Assembly (NCBI GenBank): GCA_964564695.1
Contig: CAZMCC010000115.1
Span: 1 to 10,336 of the forward strand
DNA from: CAZMCC01 sp964564695
Lineage (GTDB): Bacteria; Planctomycetota; Phycisphaerae; Phycisphaerales; UBA1924
Direction of reading: 5' to 3'
DNA length: 10,336 nucleotides
The notes beneath the pieces are model-generated. The model ran no database searches. It was not told the DNA's origin and saw only the letters and a list, made by a program, of their open reading frames with translations. A program made the translations under genes and the position numbers. Shown in pieces: positions 1-6,939 of this stretch (its first letter is position 1; every line of letters begins with the position of its first letter).

Positions 1-24
1 CCCGGCGGACAAAGCTCCGCCGGG
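1..24. repeat. Perfect hairpin at the window edge, probably half of a longer palindrome
   Basis: Bases 1-9 (CCCGGCGGA) and 16-24 are exact inverted complements around a 6-base loop. The right arm runs on into GGGGCACCCGC (22-32); if the palindrome is longer, the matching left arm lies outside the window. The 14-mer at 20-33 recurs in inverted orientation at 3083-3096, so it is not unique to this site. It could be the terminator of a gene left of the window, but no T-run follows. I read it as an interspersed palindromic element with modest confidence. Confidence 0.5.
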
Positions 25-46
25 GCACCCGCTACCATCCTCGTCC

Positions 47-811
47 ATGGCGAGCCTCATCCTCCAGCACTCCCCCCACGTCGGCCCCGGGCGCTTCGCC
101 CGCGTCTTCCGCGACCTGGGCCTCAAGCTCGACCTCCGCCGCCTCGACCGCGTCGGAGACGCGATCGGCAAGCCCGCCGGCGACCCCAGCACTCCCGCGG
201 CGCGTGGGGGGGTCCCCGCCGATTACAACGTCGAGGGCATCATCTCCCTCGGCGGCGAGATGAACGTCACCGACTCTCCCCGCGCCCCGTGGATGGACCG
301 CGAGATGGAGTTCCTCAAGGGCGCTCACGAGCGCCAGATCCCGATCATCGGCATCTGCCTCGGTTCCCAGATGCTCGCCACCGCCCTCGGCGGCAAGGTC
401 GCCCCCATGCCCACCGCGCCCGTCGGCGAAATGGGCTACCAGGTCGTCAACGTCACCGTCCCCGGCCAGACCGAGACCATGTTCGCCGGCGTCCCCTGGG
501 GCGTCCGCTGGGCCCAGTCCCACGGCCAGATGGTCACCGACATCCCCCCCGGGGCCGTCACCCTCGCCTCCAGCCCCGCGTGCAAGGTCCAGGCCTTCCG
601 CGTCGGCCTCCGCACCTACGCCTTCCAGTTCCACCTCGAGGCCGAACGCTCCGACATGGCAAGCCTCTTCGAGGGCGCCCCCGAGGGCGTGATTGACGCC
701 GCGGCCGCCGACAGCGACGCGCAGTACGCGAACTTCGACCGCGTCGCGACCCGCCTCATCACCAACCTCGCGACCTACCTCATCCCGTTCCAAGCCCGCA
801 TGAGCGCATAA
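47..811 (+). CDS. Class I glutamine amidotransferase (GMP-synthase-like GATase1 domain, stand-alone)
   Basis: This 254-residue cytoplasmic protein is a single GATase1 domain, which hydrolyses glutamine to glutamate and ammonia or acts on a gamma-glutamyl compound. The nucleophile elbow GICLGSQ places the catalytic Cys at 104, and FQFHLEAE supplies His196 and Glu198, so the triad is complete. The oxyanion strand IISLGGEMNV (65-74) fits the family. It lacks the amino-terminal domain of CarA and the synthase half of GuaA, so the acceptor substrate is unknown. The linker DPSTPAARGGVPAD (about 46-59) is encoded around a run of seven G (206-212) and looks like an added loop. ATG at 47 is the natural start; no Shine-Dalgarno is visible. 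The glycosylase gene follows after 14 bases, so the two are probably co-transcribed. Confidence 0.85.
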   Translation: MASLILQHSPHVGPGRFARVFRDLGLKLDLRRLDRVGDAIGKPAGDPSTPAARGGVPADYNVEGIISLGGEMNVTDSPRAPWMDREMEFLKGAHERQIPIIGICLGSQMLATALGGKVAPMPTAPVGEMGYQVVNVTVPGQTETMFAGVPWGVRWAQSHGQMVTDIPPGAVTLASSPACKVQAFRVGLRTYAFQFHLEAERSDMASLFEGAPEGVIDAAAADSDAQYANFDRVATRLITNLATYLIPFQARMSA

Positions 812-825
812 GCGACTGAGCCGAC

Positions 826-1929
826 TTGCCGTCGCGATTCACCATCAAGACCCCCGACGACTACGTCCTCGCAAGAGACGTGTGCTCCTACGGCTACTTC
901 CTCCTCGCCCCCGCCCACTGGGACCCGCACACCCACACCTACTGGCGCGTCCTCAACCTCGACGACGGCCCGGCCGTCGTGCGCATTGAGCAGCCCGGAA
1001 CGAGCCGTGAGCGCAAGCTCACGGTAAACGCCCGCTCCGCCAACACACTCCCGAAAAACCTGGCCGGCCGCCCCCTCACCATCTCCAGCGACCGCACCCT
1101 CACCCGCCCCGAGCGCGCGCAAGCGGAATCCCAGATCTCCCGCATGCTCCGCCTCGACGAATCCGCCGCCACCATCGCCGACTTCCACGCGCGCGACCCG
1201 CGCTTCGCCCCGAAATCCGGCACCCTCCAGGCCGGCCGCGGCCGGCTCATGCGTTCCCCGACCTTCTTCGAGGACGTCATCAAGACCGTCACGAGCTGCA
1301 ACGTCGCGTGGACGAGCACGATCATCATGAACGCCCGCATCTGCGCCGTCGTCGGTGCGGGGGGGCCGGGCTCGCTGAAATCCCCGCACCCCTGCGGCTC
1401 AAAGGCCTTCCCCGCCCCCCGCCGCGTCGCCGCCAAGGGCCCACGCATCCTCCGCGCCCGCTGCGGCGTCGGCTACCGCGACCAGCGCATCGTCGAGCTC
1501 GCCCGGATGTTCGAACGCGGCGACCGAGCAGTGGGGGGGGCGGGGGGGAAGAAGACCCGCCTCGCCGGCATCGACACCGCCTGGTTCGAAGACCCCGCCA
1601 CCCCCGACGACGCCGTGCACGCGGCCCTCATCGAGCTCCCCGGCATCGGCCCCTACGCCGCGGCCAACATCATGCAGCTCCTGGGCCGCTACTCCCGCCT
1701 CCCCCTCGACTCCGAATCCCTCCGCCACGCCAAGAGCGTCCTCGGCTGGGACGGCGCCGACCGCGCCCTCATGAAGCGCATGCACGACCACTACGCCCCC
1801 ATGGGCCCCCACGCCTTCCGCAGCTACTGGTTCGAACTCTGGTCCTTCTACGAAGACCGCCGCGGCCCCAGCTGGACCTGGCAACGCGAAACCACCGGCA
1901 AGACCTTCACGGCCGCGTTGTTGAAGTGA
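826..1929 (+). CDS. HhH-GPD DNA glycosylase, AlkA/OGG-like (DNA-3-methyladenine glycosylase 2 family)
   Basis: This 367-residue base-excision repair enzyme cuts the N-glycosidic bond of damaged bases. An AlkA/OGG-type amino-terminal domain (SYGYFLLAPAHWDP, 21-34) is followed by the helical domain. The helix-hairpin-helix reads LPGIGPYAAANIMQLLG (271-287) and the catalytic Asp is D295 in LPLDSESLR. In human OGG1 the lyase lysine sits five residues before Tyr in KLGLGY; the equivalent here is R212 in RCGVGY. This suggests a monofunctional glycosylase without AP-lyase activity. The start is a TTG, because an in-frame TGA lies at 817-819 and the next start (GTG at 880) would cut into the conserved region. 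Two inserts, about 178-200 and 236-243, are encoded around G-tracts. It follows the amidotransferase by 14 bases and ends convergent to the lipoprotein gene. The damage substrate cannot be told from sequence. Confidence 0.82.
   Translation: MPSRFTIKTPDDYVLARDVCSYGYFLLAPAHWDPHTHTYWRVLNLDDGPAVVRIEQPGTSRERKLTVNARSANTLPKNLAGRPLTISSDRTLTRPERAQAESQISRMLRLDESAATIADFHARDPRFAPKSGTLQAGRGRLMRSPTFFEDVIKTVTSCNVAWTSTIIMNARICAVVGAGGPGSLKSPHPCGSKAFPAPRRVAAKGPRILRARCGVGYRDQRIVELARMFERGDRAVGGAGGKKTRLAGIDTAWFEDPATPDDAVHAALIELPGIGPYAAANIMQLLGRYSRLPLDSESLRHAKSVLGWDGADRALMKRMHDHYAPMGPHAFRSYWFELWSFYEDRRGPSWTWQRETTGKTFTAALLK
1533..1548 (+). repeat. G-tract doublet (G8-C-G7) inside the glycosylase gene
   Basis: Eight G, one C and seven G encode the Val-Gly-Gly-Ala-Gly-Gly stretch of the glycosylase, just before KKTR. 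It stays in frame. A further G7 lies at 1359-1365 in the same gene. Runs of this length are prone to polymerase slippage and could form a G-quadruplex on the coding strand. Confidence 0.7.
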
Positions 1930-1941
1930 AACGCACCGAGA

Positions 1942-1995
1942 TCCCCCTCCGCAACGCGGAGGGGGAAATGCTTGCTCGGCGTCCAGCCGGGCAAG
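1942..1995. terminator. Tandem hairpins between convergent genes, probable bidirectional terminator
   Basis: The first hairpin pairs 1942-1952 with 1956-1966 (11 bp, loop AAC). The second pairs 1971-1980 with 1986-1995 (10 bp with one G-T wobble, loop GTCCA). They begin 13 bases after the glycosylase stop and end 47 bases from the stop of the convergent lipoprotein gene. Position and strength fit a shared terminator. Neither hairpin has a good T-tract (only AAA at 1966-1968, which reads TTT on the minus strand), so factor-independent termination is not proven. Confidence 0.5.
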
Positions 1996-2041
1996 CGAGG
2001 GGGAGGGCGTTGTACTCATCTCGGGAGGGGGACCTCCGCCC

Positions 2042-2863
2042 CTACTTCGCCGTCCCCACCGCCGCATCCCCCGCCCCCTTCCCCGTCGTCGGCGGCCCGT
2101 ACGTCGACGCCACCTGCCCCCACATCGTCTCCAGGTTCTGCACCAGCTTCTCGAACGCCTCGGTCTCCGCGCGCCGACGCGACTGGTCGATCGCGTCGTC
2201 CGTCGTCCAGAAGTTCGCCAGCTGATTCGTCTTGTGCGTCCCCTCCGCCAGCCCGTAGATATACCCCGTCCGCGTGTCGATCAGCGCCGCCGACGCCGTG
2301 CTCGTCACCCGGGCCTGCTCGGCCGGGAACATCCCCAGCGTGATCGTCCCCAGCGCCGGCACCACGGTCTCCGACCCGAACACCGTGTCGAACGTGTAGA
2401 TCAGCACCATGTCGGCCTGCACATTGGCCGCGGCCTCGCGCAGGTCCTTCTCCGTCGTGATGTTCGCCGGCAGCACGATGCGGTTCATCGCCGCGATCCC
2501 GCGGATCATCGGCAGCTTGCTCAGCCGGTCAAACTGCTCGTCGGTCTCCACGTCGCGGTTCGTGATCACCGTGAACTGCCCGCTCCCATACCCCTCGCTC
2601 GTGTACGACTTGTACCCCGGCCCCTGCACCCGCACCGCCGCCACGCTCGCCGGGAACCCCGCCGCGGGCTTGCGCGACATCTTGCGCGAGATCCCACTAT
2701 CCGTCAGGTCCGCGGCCTCCTGCCCCGTGATCCCCAGCGCATGGAAGTCCGCCGGTTTCCCCGGCGTCCTGTACGTCGAACACGCCCCCACAGACCCGGC
2801 GAGCATGACGACAGCAACGGCGGACACGAAACGGCCTCGGCGGGGCGAAATCGATCGGCGCAT
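2042..2863 (-). CDS. Predicted lipoprotein of unknown function
   Basis: I do not recognise the family. The 273-residue product starts with an Arg-rich n-region (MRRSISPRRGRF), a hydrophobic core (VSAVAVVMLAGSV) and a lipobox-like VGAC with Cys28, so it should be exported by Sec or Tat, lipidated and tethered to a membrane. The mature part (28-273) is soluble-looking, with a strand-rich centre (ADMVLIYTFDTVFG, then ALIDTRTGYIYGLAEG) followed by an acidic/basic helix and a Gly/Thr-rich tail. The alternation of a VLIYTF strand and an ALIDTRTG strand resembles CsgG/LpoB-type periplasmic lipoproteins, but this is only a hint. An upstream in-frame start at 2998 was rejected because GAGGAG and the signal peptide both point to the ATG at 2863. 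It is convergent with the glycosylase gene and has its own promoter. Confidence 0.75.
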   Translation of the reverse strand: MRRSISPRRGRFVSAVAVVMLAGSVGACSTYRTPGKPADFHALGITGQEAADLTDSGISRKMSRKPAAGFPASVAAVRVQGPGYKSYTSEGYGSGQFTVITNRDVETDEQFDRLSKLPMIRGIAAMNRIVLPANITTEKDLREAAANVQADMVLIYTFDTVFGSETVVPALGTITLGMFPAEQARVTSTASAALIDTRTGYIYGLAEGTHKTNQLANFWTTDDAIDQSRRRAETEAFEKLVQNLETMWGQVASTYGPPTTGKGAGDAAVGTAK

Positions 2864-2869
2864 GGTGGT

Positions 2870-2876
2870 CTCCTCA
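2870..2876 (-). promoter_or_regulatory. Shine-Dalgarno (TGAGGAG) that decides the lipoprotein start
   Basis: On the minus strand TGAGGAG lies six bases before the ATG at 2863. It is the only strong ribosome binding site in the window and selects this ATG over the longer reading frame that begins at 2998. Confidence 0.8.
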
Positions 2877-2914
2877 AATGGCGAGCGGCGTTGCCGCGAA
2901 TTCGGTGAGCGTGG

Positions 2915-2943
2915 GGTATACCACACACCTCCCGTGCGGTGAA
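2915..2943 (-). promoter_or_regulatory. Candidate sigma-70-like promoter of the lipoprotein gene
   Basis: On the minus strand TTCACC (2943-2938) and TATACC (2920-2915) are separated by exactly 17 bases; each matches four of six consensus positions. Transcription would begin near 2908, leaving a leader of roughly 45 bases that contains the Shine-Dalgarno. The AT-rich -10 stands out in this GC-rich sequence. A 10-bp palindrome, CGCACGTGCG, lies upstream at 2983-2992 and could be an operator. Confidence 0.42.
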
Positions 2944-3000
2944 GAGGAAATCGGAGCAGTGACGCATTTCTGCGCACAATCGCGCACGTGCGATGCAAGT

Positions 3001-3070
3001 TAGCCGCGGCGGTTTAGTCCGCGTGGTTTAGTGCACGCGCGTTAGTGATGCGGGTTTAGTGAACAGGGGT
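3001..3070. repeat. Five phased 14-bp degenerate repeats (TAGT-N6-GGTT)
   Basis: TAG occurs at 3001, 3015, 3029, 3043 and 3057, exactly 14 bases apart each time. The unit ends in GGTT or a close variant, so the junctions read GGTTTAGT or similar. A sixth TAG follows at 3070, out of phase by one base. The array covers much of the non-coding gap 2864-3202, about 60 bp upstream of the candidate -35 of the lipoprotein gene. It could be a cluster of protein-binding sites or simply a decayed tandem repeat. Confidence 0.6.
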
Positions 3071-3084
3071 AGTCACCGCGCGAG

Positions 3085-3199
3085 CGGGTGCCCCGGGGGT
3101 CGGTCGCTCTGGGCAGACCCGGGGTTGGGCATCGCTCACGATCAACAATCAGTCGCCCCCCGCCGGGGGTCCGGCGAAGCGCCCGACCCCGGGCACCCG
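3085..3199. repeat. Long inverted repeat downstream of carB
   Basis: The arm 3085-3103 (CGGGTGCCCCGGGGGTCGG) is complementary to 3183-3199 apart from two unpaired bases, with about 80 bases between. The left arm includes the 14-mer shared, inverted, with 20-33. The right arm starts a few bases beyond the carB stop. It may fold in the carB 3' untranslated RNA or be a pair of interspersed repeat copies in opposite orientation. The 339-base gap 2864-3202 otherwise holds only the features listed. Confidence 0.5.
3161..3176 (-). terminator. Weak candidate carB terminator hairpin
   Basis: CGCCGG (3161-3166) pairs perfectly with CCGGCG (3171-3176) around a 4-base loop, 27 to 42 bases beyond the carB stop codon. 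No T-tract follows on the minus strand, so it is at best a pause or processing site. It lies inside the larger inverted repeat 3085-3199. Confidence 0.25.
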
Positions 3200-3202
3200 C
3201 AC

Positions 3203-6200
3203 TCACCCCGACGTCGGCGCATAATCCTGCATCGCCCGCACGCCCCAGTCGCCCTGCTGCAGCGCCCGGATCGCCCGGGCCGCGGCCGCCGCGCCCGTGA
3301 TCGTCGTGATCATCGGCACGCCAAGTCTCACCGTGGCCGACCGGATCTTCCCTTCGTCGGTCTGCCACCCCGTGCGCGTCGGCGTGTTAATCAGCAACTG
3401 GATCTCCCCGTCGCCCATGAGGTCGATCACGTTCGGGCGCACGCCCGACTCGATCTTCTCAAGAGAAGTGACGGTGAGCCCCGCGGCCCGTAGCGTGTCC
3501 GCCGTGCCCGGCGACGCGAACAGCCCGAAGCCCGCGAGCGACAGGTCCTTGGCGACCGCCACGATCTTCTCGCGGTCGCGGTTGCGCACCGAGATGTACG
3601 CGTTCCCCTTCACCGGAAGCACCGTGCCGGCCGCGAACTGGCTCTTGGCGAACGCGATGTGCAGCGACGGGTCGATCCCCATCACCTCGCCCGTCGAGCG
3701 CATCTCCGGCCCCAGCACCACGTCGACGCCCGGGAACTTGCTGAACGGGAACACCGACTCCTTGATCGCGTACGCCTGCGGCCACGGCGGCGGGGTCTTT
3801 GTCGCCGGCGTGTGCGGCGTGGTCTTGCCCATGTCCCCCGCCATCTTCGGCTCCAGCACCCCAAGCTCGTCGAGCGTCTTGCCCATCATCACCTTCGCGG
3901 CGATCTGCGGCCACTGCTCGTGCGTCGCCTTGCCCACAAACGGGGCCGTGCGGCTCGCCCGCGGGTTGACCTCGAGCACGAAGATGTCGTCGCCCTTGAT
4001 CGCGAGCTGGACGTTCATCAGCCCATTCACTCGCAGCTCGCGGGCGAGGCTCCGCCCCAGCGTCTGGATCCGCCCCACCAGCTCCGCCGGCAGCGACCAC
4101 GGCGGAATCGTGCACGCCGAATCGCCCGAGTGAATCCCCGCCTGCTCGATGTGCTCCATGACGCCGCAGACGATGGCCCGCCGCCCGCGCGGCTGGTTCT
4201 CCACCGGCGAGTTGGGGTCAAAGTCCGCGACCACGTCGACGTCGACCTCGGTCGCGTCGTCGAGGAACTTGTCGATGAGAACGGGGGCGTTGTCGAGCTC
4301 GGAGATGTCGACCGCGTTGGTCATGTAGTGGCGCAGCGCCTTCTCGTCGGGGCAGATCTCCATGCCGCGACCGCCGAGCACGTAGCTGGGCCGGACGAGC
4401 ACGGGGTAGCTGATCCGATCCGCGATCGCCACGGCCTCTTCGAGCGAGCGAGCCGTGCCCGAAGGCGGCTTGTGCAGCTTGAGCTTCTCGAGCAGGGCGT
4501 CGAAGCGTTTGCGGTCCTCAGCGAGGTCGATCGAGTCGACGCTGGTGCCGATGATGGGGGCGCCGGCGAGCTGGAGGCCCTTGGCGAGGTTCAGGGGCGT
4601 CTGGCCGCCGTATTGGACGATGAGGCCCTTCACCAACCCGGAGTCCCCGTTGAGCCGCTCGACGACGTTGAGCACGTCTTCCAGCGTCAACGGCTCAAAG
4701 AACAGCAGATCGCTCGTGTCATAGTCCGTCGACACGGTCTCCGGGTTCGAGTTGATCATCACCGATTCGAGCCCGAGCATGTCCGCCGCGAACGCGGCGT
4801 GGCAGCAGCAGTAATCGAACTCGATCCCCTGCCCGATGCGGTTCGGGCCGCCGCCGAGGATGATCACTTTCTGCGTCGGCGTGACCCGAATCTCGTCGTC
4901 CGCTCCTGGTGGCACAGGCGTCCCGCCTGTGTCGGCCTCCGCGGCCGAGCCCACCACCTTCGCCCCCTTCTCATACGTCGAGTAGTAATACGGCGTCTTC
5001 GCCTCAAACTCCGCCGCACACGTATCCACCAGCTTGTACACCGGCTCGATCCCGAGTCCCTTGCGATACGCGCGGACTTGCAGGATCGTCTCCGGCGTGA
5101 TCGACCCCAGGTACAGGTTCGCCAGCTGCGCGTCCGAGTACCCCAGCCGCTTCGCCTGGAACATCACCTCGTGGGGGAGTTGCTCGAGCGTCTCGAACTC
5201 GACGAGCACATCCTCGAACTCCACCAGCCGCTTGATCTGGTCGAGGAAGAAGTGGTCGATGTTCGTCAGCCCGCGGATGCGGTCGACGCTCCACCCCTGC
5301 TTCATCGCGTACCGGATGAAGTACAGCCGCCCCTGGCTCGGCACCGCCAGCTTGCGCGACAGCTTCGCGTCCGGAATCGGCCACTCGAGCGGCTGCCCGT
5401 CCGCCGTGCGCAGAACGACTTCCGGATCGGCCTCCGCCTCGCCCGGCAGCGTCACGTCGCCCCCGGCGTCCGCCCACATGTCCGCCAGCGCCTCGCGCGA
5501 CCCCACGGCCCGCACCGCGCTCAACCAATGGTCGTTCTTGTCCAGCCCCAGCCCGAACCGCTTCACCTCCATCGAGCGAATGGCCTTCTGCAAACTCTCG
5601 CAGAACGTCCGCCCGATCGACATCGCCTCGCCCACCGACTTCATCTGCGTCGTCAGCGTCTCGTCCGCCTCGGGGAACTTCTCAAACGTCCACCGCGGCA
5701 TCTTCGTCACGATGTAATCGATGCTCGGCTCGAAGCACGCGCTGGTGGTGCCCGTGATGTCGTTCTTCAGCTCGTCGAGCGTGTAGCCCACGGCCAATTT
5801 CGCCGCGATCTTCGCGATCGGGAACCCCGTCGCTTTGCTCGCGAGCGCACTCGACCGCGACACGCGCGGGTTCATCTCCACCACCACCATGTGGAACTTG
5901 CCGTCCACCGGGTTCGGGTCCACCGCGAACTGCACGTTCGACCCGCCCGTCTCGACGCCGACCTCGCGCATGATCGCGAAGGCCGCGTCCCGCATGTGCT
6001 GGTATTCCTTGTCCGTGAGCGTGAGAATGGGGGCCACGGTGATCGAGTCCCCGGTGTGCACGCCCATGGGATCGATGTTCTCGATGCCGCACACGACGAT
6101 GCAGTTGTCCTTCTTGTCGCGGATGACCTCGAGCTCGTACTCCTTCCACCCGATCAGCGACTTGTCGATCTGCACCTGGCCGATCATGCTGAGCCGCAGC

Positions 6201-6799
6201 CCGCGCCCCAGGATCTCGTCAAACTCCTCCGCGTTGTACGCGCTGCCGCCGCCCGGGCCGCCCAGCGTGAACGCGGGTCGGATGATCGCCGGCAGCCCGG
6301 TCTGCTTGAGCGCCTCGCGTCCTTCCTCGATCGACGTCACCGTGAAGCACAGCGGCACATCCAGGTGCACGCGCTCGCACACCTCTTTGAACGCCTGCCG
6401 GTCTTCCGCCCGCCGGATCGCCTCGCGGTTCGCCCCGATCAGCTCGATCCCGAACTCCTTGAGCGTCCCGTTGTCGTACAGCGCACACGCCGTGTTGAGG
6501 GCCGTCTGCCCGCCGAGCGTCGGCAACAGCGCCTGGATCGGGTCCCCGATCGCCTTCTGGTGCGCGATGATCTTCCGCACCGCCTCGGGCGTGATCGGCT
6601 CGATGTATGTCCGGTCGCTGAACTCCGGGTCGGTCATGATCGTCGCCGGGTTCGAGTTCACCAGCACGATCCGGTAGCCCTCGGAGCGCAGCGTCTTGCA
6701 CGCCTGCGTGCCCGAGTAATCGAACTCGCACCCCTGTCCGATGACGATCGGGCCGGATCCAACGATGAGAATGGTCTTGATGTCGGTGCGTTTGGGCAT
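3203..6799 (-). CDS. carB: Carbamoyl-phosphate synthase large subunit
   Basis: CarB makes carbamoyl phosphate from bicarbonate, ATP and ammonia supplied by CarA, feeding pyrimidine and arginine synthesis in the cytoplasm. The family start MPKRTDIKTILIVGSGPIVIGQG is followed by ATP-grasp 1 (IIRPAFTLGGPGGGSAY near 172-188; VEMNPRVSRSS), an oligomerisation domain, a second biotin-carboxylase-like half beginning KVIILGGGPNRIGQG, ATP-grasp 2 (VLVRPSYVLGGRGM near 800-813; LEVNPRASRTAPF) and a carboxy-terminal MGS-like allosteric domain from about 1060. At 1198 residues it is longer than the 1073 of E. coli. Extra length sits in the oligomerisation domain (about 424-486), in the inter-half linker, which contains TGGTPVPP (624-631) from a palindromic repeat, and near 985-1010 (Pro/Thr-rich). 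No carA is in the window. No Shine-Dalgarno or clear promoter is visible in the 140-base gap upstream. Confidence 0.97.
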   Translation of the reverse strand: MPKRTDIKTILIVGSGPIVIGQGCEFDYSGTQACKTLRSEGYRIVLVNSNPATIMTDPEFSDRTYIEPITPEAVRKIIAHQKAIGDPIQALLPTLGGQTALNTACALYDNGTLKEFGIELIGANREAIRRAEDRQAFKEVCERVHLDVPLCFTVTSIEEGREALKQTGLPAIIRPAFTLGGPGGGSAYNAEEFDEILGRGLRLSMIGQVQIDKSLIGWKEYELEVIRDKKDNCIVVCGIENIDPMGVHTGDSITVAPILTLTDKEYQHMRDAAFAIMREVGVETGGSNVQFAVDPNPVDGKFHMVVVEMNPRVSRSSALASKATGFPIAKIAAKLAVGYTLDELKNDITGTTSACFEPSIDYIVTKMPRWTFEKFPEADETLTTQMKSVGEAMSIGRTFCESLQKAIRSMEVKRFGLGLDKNDHWLSAVRAVGSREALADMWADAGGDVTLPGEAEADPEVVLRTADGQPLEWPIPDAKLSRKLAVPSQGRLYFIRYAMKQGWSVDRIRGLTNIDHFFLDQIKRLVEFEDVLVEFETLEQLPHEVMFQAKRLGYSDAQLANLYLGSITPETILQVRAYRKGLGIEPVYKLVDTCAAEFEAKTPYYYSTYEKGAKVVGSAAEADTGGTPVPPGADDEIRVTPTQKVIILGGGPNRIGQGIEFDYCCCHAAFAADMLGLESVMINSNPETVSTDYDTSDLLFFEPLTLEDVLNVVERLNGDSGLVKGLIVQYGGQTPLNLAKGLQLAGAPIIGTSVDSIDLAEDRKRFDALLEKLKLHKPPSGTARSLEEAVAIADRISYPVLVRPSYVLGGRGMEICPDEKALRHYMTNAVDISELDNAPVLIDKFLDDATEVDVDVVADFDPNSPVENQPRGRRAIVCGVMEHIEQAGIHSGDSACTIPPWSLPAELVGRIQTLGRSLARELRVNGLMNVQLAIKGDDIFVLEVNPRASRTAPFVGKATHEQWPQIAAKVMMGKTLDELGVLEPKMAGDMGKTTPHTPATKTPPPWPQAYAIKESVFPFSKFPGVDVVLGPEMRSTGEVMGIDPSLHIAFAKSQFAAGTVLPVKGNAYISVRNRDREKIVAVAKDLSLAGFGLFASPGTADTLRAAGLTVTSLEKIESGVRPNVIDLMGDGEIQLLINTPTRTGWQTDEGKIRSATVRLGVPMITTITGAAAAARAIRALQQGDWGVRAMQDYAPTSG
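4909..4931. repeat. Palindromic element copy 1, in frame inside carB
   Basis: The 23 bases GTGG + CACAGGCG-TCC-CGCCTGTG form an 8-bp perfect stem with a 3-base loop. They are identical to 9023-9045. Read on the minus strand they encode Thr-Gly-Gly-Thr-Pro-Val-Pro-Pro (residues 624-631) in the CarB linker between the two synthase halves, where the E. coli protein is about 20 residues shorter. A flexible linker tolerates the insertion. Confidence 0.8.
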
Positions 6800-6905
6800 G
6801 ATGTGTTACGGGTCGCGGTCTTGGCGAGGCAGGGGGGCTGGTTCAGGTCACTGCGGAACAGTCGTTGACAGCGCCCGCGGCCGAGCGCAAATCCCGTCAG
6901 GGTAC

Positions 6906-6935
6906 ACGCGATTCGCGGTCCCGGCTACGCGATTC
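6906..6935. repeat. Direct repeat ACGCGATTC upstream of carB
   Basis: ACGCGATTC occurs at 6906-6914 and 6927-6935, 21 bases apart, or two helical turns. It lies in the 140-base spacer between the HEPN stop and the carB start, where a carB regulator could bind. Nothing else recognisable is in this spacer, and chance cannot be excluded. Confidence 0.3.
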
Positions 6936-6939
6936 TCAA

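Noticed and set aside
32..793. Minus-strand open frame opposite the amidotransferase
   Set aside because: Its Gly/Asp/Val/Glu-rich translation is a typical GC shadow; the plus-strand frame has a complete catalytic triad.
47..811. Amidotransferase as CarA, the partner of carB
   Set aside because: It is only 254 residues and lacks the CarA amino-terminal domain; it resembles stand-alone GMP-synthase-like amidotransferases and is on the other strand, 2.4 kb away.
2864..2998. Longer lipoprotein with a start at 2998
   Set aside because: The added 45 residues are not signal-peptide-like, and the Shine-Dalgarno and lipoprotein signal both select the ATG at 2863.
3659..6868. Very long plus-strand open frame (1069 codons) opposite carB
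   Set aside because: It is rich in Arg, His and Val with no recognisable domain and lies fully antisense to an unmistakable carB. High GC removes stop codons from the shadow frames.
6865..6870. Exact TTGACA on the plus strand as a promoter
   Set aside because: At 17 bases there is only CAAATC, which is not a good -10, and it would drive transcription antisense to the HEPN gene.
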